A stretch of 54,972 nt of DNA, from the NCBI RefSeq assembly GCF_900108315.1, contig NZ_FNVB01000020.1, positions 1-54,972 on the forward strand. Reading direction: 5' to 3'. Positions 1-7,597 of this stretch are shown here, one piece after another (the stretch's first letter is position 1; every line of letters begins with the position of its first letter). A program made the translations under genes and the position numbers. A model generated the notes under the pieces. It was not told the origin of the DNA, ran no database searches, and worked only from the letters and a program-made list of their open reading frames with translations. Origin of the DNA: Saccharopolyspora kobensis (lineage in GTDB: Bacteria > Actinomycetota > Actinomycetes > Mycobacteriales > Pseudonocardiaceae).

Positions 1-96
1 TGGTTGTTTGATCGGATACTTGATAAAGAGAATATGTGTGTCATCTGCTGTGATGATGATCTGAGGTTTCCTGCCCTGTTGGGTGGGGGTGAGGGT

Positions 97-214
97 TGTC
101 GGTGGCGATGGCGGGGAGGGTCCGCCCGGTCCCATTCCGAACCCGGTAGCTAAGCTCCCCAGCGCTGATGGTACTGCACTCGACAGAGTGTGGGAGAGTA
201 AGACACCGCCGACA
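97..214 (+). rRNA. rrf: 5S ribosomal RNA
   Basis: The core carries the conserved 5S segments CCCATTCCGAACCCGG and AGCTAAGC...CAGCGC..GATGGTACTG, followed by GGGAGAGTA. The ends TGTCGGTG (97-104) and CGCCGACA (207-214) pair to form helix I, giving about 118 nt, the usual size. It is the last gene of an rRNA operon whose 16S and 23S lie left of the window. Positions 1-96 look like the 23S-5S spacer; I could not identify a 23S 3' end there. Exact ends may be off by one or two bases. Confidence 0.95.
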
Positions 215-224
215 CACTACTGAG

Positions 225-269
225 AAGGGCCCCGTTCCCGGACGTATTCGTCCAGGGAACGGGGCCTTT
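225..269 (+). terminator. rRNA operon terminator
   Basis: A strong hairpin lies 10 nt after 5S: AAGGGCCCCGTTCCC and GGGAACGGGGCCTTT pair, the inner GGACG/CGTCC extends the stem, and a TATT loop closes it. A short T run follows. This is a classic intrinsic terminator for the rrn operon. Confidence 0.9.
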
Positions 270-384
270 CTGCTGTTCCCGACAACACCCCACCGAAACA
301 CCGAGCCTTCGTGCGAATGCCCCCGGTCCCGGGAAATTTCCCGCACCCGGAGTGGCCCCGCCGGCCGCGGGGCCACGCGGGGCA

Positions 385-1167
385 TCAGCCGAGCTGGTTG
401 ACCATGACGGCCTCGTGCGCACTTCCGATGAGGCCTCGTTCGTCGTAGAGCCGGGCGTTCGCCACACCGATCCCGGTCGGCTGCACGTCCCGGTCGATCT
501 CCATGCCGAGCCACTCGCCCTCGAACGGGCGGTGCAGGTAGAGCGTGATGTCGGTGTTGATCCACGGGCCGAAGATCGGGCCGACGGGGCTGGCCGCGCT
601 GATGCAGTCGACCAGCACCGCGACGTGCGCCAGCGGGCTCAGCGCTTCGCCGGGGAGCAGCGGCACCGGCATGTGCATCCACACCTTGCTGGTGCTGGTG
701 GCCCGCTGATCTTCCAGCCACCGCACCTGGATCACGTCGTGCACTCCCCAGCGCAGACCGAGCTCCGGTGGCAGCAGGTGCCCGTCGGGGAGGCCGTCCG
801 GGCCGGCGAAGGGAGTCTCCACGTCCGGCACGACTCCGTCGACCTCGCCGCGGCGCAGCAGCTGGGCGGTGGCGCGCGCGGAGGGCTTCCCGTCGACGGT
901 GAGCACCGCTTCGCTCACCTGGAGGCGTTTTCCGGTGCGCAGCGGTTGAGCGGTCACGGTGAGGGGCTTGGCGGGCACCGGGCGCATCAGGTCCACGGTG
1001 AGGCGGGCGATGAACAGGTCGGGGTCGTCGGTGATCCGCTCCACGGCTCGGGCGAGCAGTCCGGCGACCGGGCCGCCACCGACCAGTTCGCCCCAGGGGC
1101 TGCAGGCCGCTTCGCTCGGCACGAGCTGATCGCCGACTGCGGTGAAAAGCGCCTGTGTGTCACGCAT
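385..1167 (-). CDS. Acyl-CoA thioesterase family protein (double hot-dog)
   Basis: 260 aa with an ATG start at 1167. The length and two-part pattern fit the TesB-like double hot-dog thioesterases. The N-terminal half contains LVGGGPVAGLLARAVE and RLTVDLMRPVPAKPLTV. The C-terminal half contains ISAASPVGPIFGPWINTDIT and LYLHRPFEGEWLGMEIDRD, typical of this actinobacterial family. The expected role is hydrolysis of an acyl-CoA thioester in the cytosol; the natural substrate cannot be read from sequence. No signal peptide or membrane segment is visible. It is transcribed towards the 5S terminator and is divergent from the DoxX gene, with about 180 bp between them that must hold both promoters. 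Confidence 0.85.
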   Translation of the reverse strand: MRDTQALFTAVGDQLVPSEAACSPWGELVGGGPVAGLLARAVERITDDPDLFIARLTVDLMRPVPAKPLTVTAQPLRTGKRLQVSEAVLTVDGKPSARATAQLLRRGEVDGVVPDVETPFAGPDGLPDGHLLPPELGLRWGVHDVIQVRWLEDQRATSTSKVWMHMPVPLLPGEALSPLAHVAVLVDCISAASPVGPIFGPWINTDITLYLHRPFEGEWLGMEIDRDVQPTGIGVANARLYDERGLIGSAHEAVMVNQLG

Positions 1168-1349
1168 TCCTCGATGTTACTTGGCAGTAGGTACGGCTGG
1201 TACTGGCCGTTTGCCATATTTCTGGCGAGTTGTCGCGATCCGCCATCACCACTCGGTGCTCGTGTGAGCATCTTCTCTGCCGGGCGAGTTACTTGAAGCT
1301 TCACGTATGCTTGCGGGCACCGCAGACCCCATCCTCGAAAGGTCCTCCC

Positions 1350-1763
1350 ATGCAGCACCAGATTCGCGATGTGACGGCGCTGGTCGCGCGCCTCGTGGTG
1401 GGCGTGACGTTCATCGCGCACGGCTACCAGAAGCTCGGTATCAACGGAATGGACAAGGTCGTCGCCTCATTCGGCGAGATGGGCCTGCCCCCGGTCGCCG
1501 CCTGGTTCACGGCGCTCGTCGAGGTCATCGGAGGGATCGCGCTGATCCTGGGCGTGCTGCTGCCGGTCGCCGGTGTCCTGCTCGCGGCGATCATGGTCGG
1601 TGCGATCTTCACCGCCCACCTCGGAGCCGGTTTCTTCAGCAGCGACGGCGGGTTCGAGTACCCGCTGGTGCTCGCCGGAGTGAGCCTCGCACTCGGTTTC
1701 AGCGGCTCGCGCTTCACGCTTCCCACGCTGTTCAAGGGAAAAGCGGAGAAGGTCGCGGTCTGA
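1350..1763 (+). CDS. DoxX family membrane protein
   Basis: 137 aa from the ATG at 1350, which has GAAAGG about 7 nt upstream; the longer open frame from 1230 has no family-like residues. The protein has four hydrophobic segments. It opens with the DoxX signature RLVVGVTFIAHGYQKLG and continues with MGLPPVAAWFTALVEVIGG and GAIFTAHLGAGFF. DoxX-family proteins are small polytopic membrane proteins linked in some actinobacteria to redox homeostasis (the membrane-associated oxidoreductase complex with SodA and SseA in mycobacteria). Neither partner is encoded here, so the role is open. It ends 95 bp before a shared hairpin that separates it from the convergent TIGR03089 gene. Confidence 0.88.
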   Translation: MQHQIRDVTALVARLVVGVTFIAHGYQKLGINGMDKVVASFGEMGLPPVAAWFTALVEVIGGIALILGVLLPVAGVLLAAIMVGAIFTAHLGAGFFSSDGGFEYPLVLAGVSLALGFSGSRFTLPTLFKGKAEKVAV

Positions 1764-1857
1764 GCGCCTGCCCGGCGGGCTCGTCTCGCGCGGCGGCGCC
1801 GGCCGCGAGGGTGGGCTGAGCAGCCTCGCCGATTCGACGACGAGCTCCCAGGCGAGA

Positions 1858-1892
1858 GAAACGGCCTGTCCCCGCCCGGGACAGGCCGTTTC
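1858..1892. terminator. Bidirectional terminator hairpin
   Basis: GAAACGGCCTGTCCC (1858-1872) and GGGACAGGCCGTTTC (1878-1892) form a perfect 15-bp stem with a 5-nt loop. It lies between the convergent DoxX (+) and TIGR03089 (-) genes. The terminal GAAA/TTTC gives a short U-rich end in either direction. Confidence 0.85.
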
Positions 1893-1902
1893 GCGCATCG
1901 GG

Positions 1903-2616
1903 TCAGTCGCCCAGTTCCACTGTGGTCCGTTCGGTGTCGCGGCGGCTTTCGCGCTTCGCCGGGTCGAGGTTCGTGCAGTGCACCAGCGACGATCGCCCGG
2001 CGAGCACCGCGAGCAGGCCGCCCAGCACGCCGCCCGGGAGGTGCCACTCCACTGTGGACAGCACCCGGTCGGTCGGTCCGATGTGCAGCTCCTCGGCCCG
2101 TTCGCGGGCGTCGGCGACGAGTTCGTCCACCGACCGCTCCAGCAGCGCGGGCGTGTCGCCGTCGATCGGCAGCATCGGGCTGAAGTCGTCGCCGTGCACG
2201 CGGATGTCCGAGACGTAGTCGGCGACGCCGTCCGGCAGGCCGCGCAGCGGAGCCCCCAGCGCGTCGAGCCCGACGGCCGCGACGGTTCGCGCGCCCGCGC
2301 CGCGGTCGAGTTCGCCGGCAGGCACGAAGGAGACTTCCGCGCCGCGCGGGTCGTCGGTGATGTGGGCGCCGCACCACCAGGCGCCGAGCAGCACGCCGAC
2401 CGTCTGCCAGTGCGCGGGCAGCGCCACGTGCACCGGCGTTCCCGGCTCCAGGTCCCACTCGTCGACCAGCCAGTTGGCCGTCTTGGCCGCCCAGTTCGCG
2501 GTGGTCGCCCGGGACAGTTCGATGCGCGCCCCGGTGGCGTCGTCGTAGTGCGTGATCAACGGCTTCGGTGCCCCGTCGGCCAGCAACGGCCCGAGCAACG
2601 CCTGGGTGACGCTCAT
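1903..2616 (-). CDS. TIGR03089 family protein
   Basis: 237 aa. It matches the actinobacterial TIGR03089 family, which resembles only the N-terminal part of acyl-adenylate-forming enzymes: LLGPLLADGAPKPLITHYDD, then RIELSRATTANWAAKTANWL, then DEWDLEPGTPVHVALPAHWQ. The complete AMP-binding catalytic core and the C-terminal lid are absent, so an independent ligase activity is doubtful. Its ATG (2614-2616) overlaps the stop of the upstream LuxR reading frame (2613-2615) as ATGA, so it was probably translationally coupled. In related genomes this family sits beside the LCP/rml locus, as here. The biochemical role is unknown. Confidence 0.88.
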   Translation of the reverse strand: MSVTQALLGPLLADGAPKPLITHYDDATGARIELSRATTANWAAKTANWLVDEWDLEPGTPVHVALPAHWQTVGVLLGAWWCGAHITDDPRGAEVSFVPAGELDRGAGARTVAAVGLDALGAPLRGLPDGVADYVSDIRVHGDDFSPMLPIDGDTPALLERSVDELVADARERAEELHIGPTDRVLSTVEWHLPGGVLGGLLAVLAGRSSLVHCTNLDPAKRESRRDTERTTVELGD

Positions 2617-5260
2617 GGGTCGAGCCTAACCAGGTCGATGTCGCGCAGCCCGGCCCGGCTGGGGATTCCCAGCTTTCGGAACACCTTCTGCAAGTGGTGG
2701 CCGACCGTGCGGTGGCTGATGAACAGCCTGGTGGCGATTTCCCGGTTGGTCAGGCCGCGCGCGGCGAGAACGGCCACTTCCCGTTCTTGAGCGGTCAGCG
2801 CTTCGGCGGTGTTGCCGGCAGCGGATCCGCCGCAGGCGCGGAGCTCGCTGCGGGCCAGTTCCGCCCACGGTCGTGCACCGACTTCGTCGAAGAGCGGGAT
2901 GCTCGGTTGAAGTGCGTCCCGCGCTCGTGCCGGTTGGCGGTTCCGGCGCAGCCACTGACCGAACTGCAGCGCACCGCGAGCCCGCTCGAACGGGTGGTTC
3001 AGCAGCTCGGCGCCCGGCATCTCGGGTTCGATCTCCCCGAGCAGCGCGCGGCACCGGTGCAGCACTGCCTGCAGCCAGGGCGAGTTCGGCGCGAGCCGGA
3101 TGGCCGCGAACTGCTGGTGCGCCTGCTCCGCGCGGCCGGCCCGGAGCTGGGCTTCGATCAGGTCGGCTGCGGCCAGCTGCGCGATGTGCTCGTGGGCCTG
3201 GGGGGGAGAGAGAGACCGGGTGTCAGCAGGGAGGCGAGCCGGTCGCTCGCCTGCTCGGCATTGCCCGCAGCCAGCGCTGATGCGCCCAGGTGGCCTGCGC
3301 GGCGGCGAGGTTGTTGTGCAGCGGCACTGCGAGCTGGAGAGCCTGCTCGGCTCGGGCCCGGGCCTCCGCGGTGTCGCCGCGCCAGGCGGCCAGCAGCGCG
3401 AGCTGCGCGTGGAAGTCCGCTTCGCGCGGGCGCTGCCGGGTGTCTCGGGCGAGATCGACGCCTTCCGCCGCGTGGGCGGCGGCATCGTCCCAGCGTCCGA
3501 GCCGGCACTCCAGCTCCACCAGCCACGGGAGGGCTATCGCGGAGATGGCCAGCATTCCGGTGGTGCGCAGTTGCTCGTGCGCGGCGAGCCCGAACTCGTG
3601 GGCCGCCCACGGATCGCGGCAGAACCGGTTGAGCATCATCGGCAGCACCCACCGGTGCGCGGCGGATTCCCGGATCGCGGTCGGGGCGGCGTCGAACACC
3701 TCCCACGGTCCGGCGTCGATCTCGTGCAGGTCCAGCGCTTCCAGCAGCCACTGGCCGTAGCGGTCGAAACCCGGGAACTCCCGGATCTGCCGGGCCGATC
3801 GGCGCGCCTCCGGGAGCCGGCCCGCGTGCGTCGCGGCGTCCGCGGCCAGGAAGAAGAGCTCGGCGGCCCGGTCGGGCTGGTCCCGCGACCAGGATCGCGC
3901 GTGGCGGCCGAGGTAGTGCAGGGCCGTGATCTGGTCCCGGCCGTAGAGCTCGACGAGGCCACGGGTCCGCACCTCGGCCGGGCCGCTCCCGCCGCGGGAC
4001 AGGCAGTGAACGCGCGAGTTCCACGTGGCCGGACTTCCAGGCGACGTGAGCCGCCGCGGCGGTCCTGCGTTCGCGGTCGGCCGCCGACGAGCTCAACCTG
4101 GCCGCCTGCAGCAGCATCGATGCGGTGGCGGCCAGGCCACCGCTCGATTCCGCGGAGCACGCGGCGGCTTCGAGGTCGGCGGCGAGTTCGGCGTCCGGGC
4201 CTGCTGTCGCCAGGGCTCGGTGCCAGCGGGCCCGGTTCGGATCGGGTGTGGCTTCCGCGATCCGGCGGTGGATCTCGGTGAGCTGCGCGTTGGTCGCTGT
4301 CGCGCAGGTCGCGGATCGCATCAGCGGGTGGCTGAAGCGCAGGCGTCCGCCGGAGATCTCGATCAGCCCGGTGCGTTCGGCGGTTTCGAGGTCTCCGGCG
4401 CCGAGCCGCTCGAGCAGGCCGAGGTCGCCGCTGTTGTCCACAGCCGCGATCAGCAGCGCTTTCCTCGTCGCCGCGGGGAGTTCGCCCAGCCGGGCGGTGA
4501 AGGCGGCCCGCAACGCCGCATCGAGCGGGACCGTCCCGGCCTCCAGCGCGCGCAGATCCCGGTCCGGGGCACCGGCCAGGGTCGCCAGCGCCAGCGGGTT
4601 GCCCGCGGTGGCCCTGACGAGCCGGTCGCGGGTCGCACCGTCGACCGGCCCGCCGAGGTCGGCCAGCAACCGGGCTGCGTCGTCGGGTGCCAGGCCGGTG
4701 AGCCGGAGCTCGGCGATGCCTGAACCGTCCACTGCGCGCGCAGCCGGGTCGCGGACCGCGAAGAGCATCCCGACCGGGTGAGCGCCCAAGCGGCGTGCGG
4801 CGAACAGCAGCGCGGTCAGCGAGGCGCGGTCCAGGTCGTGCGCGTCGTCCACGACGACCAGCACCGGCTCCCGCGCGGCGATCTGGTTCAGCAGACCGAG
4901 GAGCGCCGCGCACACCAGTCGATCCGTCGTTTCGCCGAACGTCGTTCCCAGCGCCCGGTGCAACGCGTCCGCCTGCGGAGCGGGCAGTTCGCCGATCGCG
5001 TCGAGCACGGGGAGCAGGAGCCGGTGCAGCCCGCTGAAGGCGATCTCGATCTCGGACTCGATCCCGTCGACGCGCAGCACCCGGCAGGCGGAGCTGCGTT
5101 CGGCTTCGGCGAGCAGCGTGCTCTTCCCGATCCCGGCCTCGCCCCGGACCACCAGGGCGCGGCCGGTGCCGCGTCGAAGATCGGTCAGGAAACCGCTCAG
5201 CACCCGGATCTCACCGTCTCGACCGATCACCGCATCAGCCTGTGCGCCGCCGGCGCTCAC
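2613..5260 (-). pseudogene. LuxR-family (LAL type) transcriptional regulator, frameshifted
   Basis: About 880 codons of a large ATP-binding LuxR regulator, but the frame changes about three times. Segment 1 (5260 to ~4000) has Walker A GEAGIGKSTLL and Walker B VLVVVDDAHDLD. Segment 2 (~4000 to ~3285) is TPR-like (LYGRDQITALHYLGRHARSW). A short piece returns to the first frame (ALAAGNAEQASDRLASLL). After the G7/(AG)4 tract at 3200-3215 the third frame carries the C-terminal HTH (LTAQEREVAVLAARGLTNRE...). All protein parts are still recognisable and the total length is not a multiple of three. It is therefore either a recent pseudogene or a cluster of base-calling errors. Segment 1 alone would give a 700-aa product with a scrambled tail and no DNA-binding domain. 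Confidence 0.8.
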
Positions 5261-5285
5261 GGGATTTTCACCGAGGAAAGACGCT

Positions 5286-6251
5286 TCACCCGATTCCCGG
5301 CGGCATGCGCATCTTGCCGCTGCGGGCCGGGCCGCCCGCCACCTCGACGGAGGAACCCGTCATGTAGCCGAAGTCGTCGTAGGCCATCGCCAGCACGGCG
5401 CGAGCGATCTCCTCCGGGGTGGCCATCCGCTCCAGCGCGCTGACGTTCAGCGGTCCCCACGCGTCGCGGAACGCCGGCCACACCGCGTCGGGGATGCCCG
5501 CCGGCCGGACGAACGCCGTGTCCGTGGTGCCCGGCAGGATCGCGTTGACCCGGATGCCCTGCGTTCCGTAGTCCAGCGCGGCCGCCTGCACGATGCCCTC
5601 GATCGCCCGCTTGCTGGCGGTGTAGGCGGTCCCGCCGGGCCGGGTGGATCCCGACGAGGTGCAGATGATCACCCCGCCGCCTCGGGCGAGCAGGTGCGGC
5701 GCCTCGTACTTGATGGACAGGAAGACACCGCGCTCGTTGGTGCGGTGCACGTCGTCGAAGTCCTCCGGCCGCATTTCGTGCAGCGGCGCGGTCCGGGTGA
5801 TCCCGGCGTTGTTGAACGCGATGTCCAGCCCGCCGAAGCGTCGGGCGGTCTCGTCGACGAAGTGCCGCAGCTGCTCGGGAACCCGCACGTCAGCGGGGAA
5901 GTAGCTGGCTTCCGCGCCGGTCGTGCGGAGTTCCGACTCGACCTGCTTGCCGAGCTCGGTGCGCCGTCCGCAGAACGACACCCGCGCGCCCTCGGCGGCG
6001 AACGCGTGCGCGGTGGCCCGGCCGATGCCCGAGGTCGCGCCCGTGATCAGCACGGCCTTGCCGGCGAATCGGCCGCTGGGTGCGGCTGCGGGTTCGGGTC
6101 GGGTCGCCGGCCCGGCCAGGTATGCGGGCAGCACAGCTCCGGTGGCCGTGCCGATCGCGCCGACGGCGGCTCCGGCGGTGGCGATGCCGAGCAGGGCGCG
6201 GCGGCTCCGCCGGGTCGGCGTCCTGTCGTCCGGTTCAGGGGAATTCGTCAT
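5286..6251 (-). CDS. SDR family oxidoreductase with Tat-type signal
   Basis: 321 aa short-chain dehydrogenase/reductase. The Rossmann motif TGATSGIG is at residues 70-77, NNAG at 147-150, catalytic Ser near 199-200, and the YTASK motif gives Tyr210 and Lys214. The last ~100 residues hold the usual NAILPG and GYMTGSSVEVAGG segments. Unusually, residues ~14-43 read RRSRRALLGIATAGAAVGAI, a twin-arginine stretch followed by a hydrophobic core. This looks like a Tat signal or membrane anchor ahead of the catalytic domain. The gene lies 25 bp before the broken LuxR gene on the same strand, and its expression may once have been linked to that regulator. The substrate is unknown. Confidence 0.9.
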   Translation of the reverse strand: MTNSPEPDDRTPTRRSRRALLGIATAGAAVGAIGTATGAVLPAYLAGPATRPEPAAAPSGRFAGKAVLITGATSGIGRATAHAFAAEGARVSFCGRRTELGKQVESELRTTGAEASYFPADVRVPEQLRHFVDETARRFGGLDIAFNNAGITRTAPLHEMRPEDFDDVHRTNERGVFLSIKYEAPHLLARGGGVIICTSSGSTRPGGTAYTASKRAIEGIVQAAALDYGTQGIRVNAILPGTTDTAFVRPAGIPDAVWPAFRDAWGPLNVSALERMATPEEIARAVLAMAYDDFGYMTGSSVEVAGGPARSGKMRMPPGIG

Positions 6252-6344
6252 GATGCGCTGGGAAGTCCTTCCGCGAAGTGATGCCGGGCATCAGCTTCGC
6301 GGTGGCCATCGGCCCGCCGCATCCGTCGCAACGACCAGTCCGGG

Positions 6345-7520
6345 CTAGTGGACGCAGGGGATGCTGCCGTCGGAGGTGATCTGGCGGTCGGTGCGGGCCG
6401 TGCCGTCCAGCTGCAGGTTCGGCTTCGCTGTCAGACCGGGAGGCGCGCTGGTCAGGCCGGCGAAGAAGCGCTGCGCAGCGGCCGGATCGACGTTGACGAT
6501 GCTCTGGCCGCGGTCGTCGCGGGCGTTGGTCTCCGTCACCGGCAGGGTCAGGAAGGTGACCCGGCCGGCCGCGATCTCCTGCATCTGCTCCACGAAGCCC
6601 AGCGGTTCCCAGCCCTCGTCGAGCACCACGGCGCGGCGCGTGGCCTGCACCAGGTCGTTGACCATCGCCGGGTCGGTGAGCGTGCCGGTGGACAGCACCT
6701 TGTTCGCCAGCGCGGCCATGAAGACCTGCTGGCGGACGATCCGGTCCAGGTCGCCGCGGGGCAGGCCGTGCCGCTGCCGCACGAAGGACAGCGCGTCGCC
6801 GCCGGAGATGATGTGCCGCCCGGCGGTGAACTCGGCGCCGGAGTCCTTGTCGCTGGTGTCCTGCTGCAGGCACACCTCGACGCCGCCGACGGCCTCGGTG
6901 AGCTCGTAGAAGCCGAGCAGGTTGATCTCGGCGTAGTGGTCGATGCGCAGGCCGGTGAGGTTCTGCACCGTCTGCACCAGCGCGCGCTGACCGGCCAGCT
7001 GCGCCTCGCGCTCGACCTCGAACTCCGGCCGCCCCTGGGAGCGGAGCTGCTCCGCGGCGGTGCTCTTCGTCAGGCCGTAGACGGCGTTGATCTTCTCCGG
7101 CCGGCCGCCGGGCACCTGCGCGTAGGTGTCGCGGGGGATGGAGACCGCGGTCGTCGGGGCGTTGCTGTGCGGAACCCGGATGACCACCAGGCTGTCGGTG
7201 TTCAGACCGCCGATGGCCTCGGTGCGCAGCTGCTTGAGGACGCTGTCCGGTAACGGGTTTCCCTGCGCGTCGGTGCGGCTGTCGCTGCCGACCAGCAGGA
7301 CGTCCGTCGCGCCGTCGTCGTCGTTCGGCGTCGGGGGAGCGTCGGCGAGAACCTTGGCGGAGCTGACGTCGCTGAGCTGGTCCACCACGATCCAGCCGAT
7401 GGCCGTGATGCCGAGCACGACCGCCGAGAACAGCGCGAGCGCGCTGCGCCCGGCGATGCGGAACCCCGCTCGCCGCTGCGCAGGCTCCACTGCCTCGGTC
7501 TCCTGCTCCGGTCCACCCAC
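6345..7520 (-). CDS. LCP family glycopolymer transferase (LytR-CpsA-Psr)
   Basis: 391 aa, GTG start. There is a short cytoplasmic N-terminus and one transmembrane helix near residues 26-46. The extracellular LCP domain includes DVLLVGSDSRTD, RIDHYAEINLLGFYELTEAV and DALSFVRQRHGLPRGDLDRI; the conserved Asp and Arg residues that hold the polyprenyl diphosphate and metal are present. LCP enzymes move glycans such as arabinogalactan from a lipid carrier to peptidoglycan. It sits 77 bp downstream of a second, larger LCP gene on the same strand, and both face away from rmlB, fitting a role in cell-wall polymer attachment. It lacks the C-terminal LytR_C domain found in its neighbour. Confidence 0.93.
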   Translation of the reverse strand: MGGPEQETEAVEPAQRRAGFRIAGRSALALFSAVVLGITAIGWIVVDQLSDVSSAKVLADAPPTPNDDDGATDVLLVGSDSRTDAQGNPLPDSVLKQLRTEAIGGLNTDSLVVIRVPHSNAPTTAVSIPRDTYAQVPGGRPEKINAVYGLTKSTAAEQLRSQGRPEFEVEREAQLAGQRALVQTVQNLTGLRIDHYAEINLLGFYELTEAVGGVEVCLQQDTSDKDSGAEFTAGRHIISGGDALSFVRQRHGLPRGDLDRIVRQQVFMAALANKVLSTGTLTDPAMVNDLVQATRRAVVLDEGWEPLGFVEQMQEIAAGRVTFLTLPVTETNARDDRGQSIVNVDPAAAQRFFAGLTSAPPGLTAKPNLQLDGTARTDRQITSDGSIPCVH

Positions 7521-7597
7521 TTGGCCTCCCCCGCCGCCGTGCGTTGCCGGACAAGGTTAACCGCTGACCCGGCCCGCGTCGTGGGAGTGACCGATGT

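Noticed and set aside
1..96. Possible 3' end of 23S rRNA
   Set aside because: No conserved 23S terminal segment is recognisable, and the stretch is AT-richer than rRNA; spacer is more likely.
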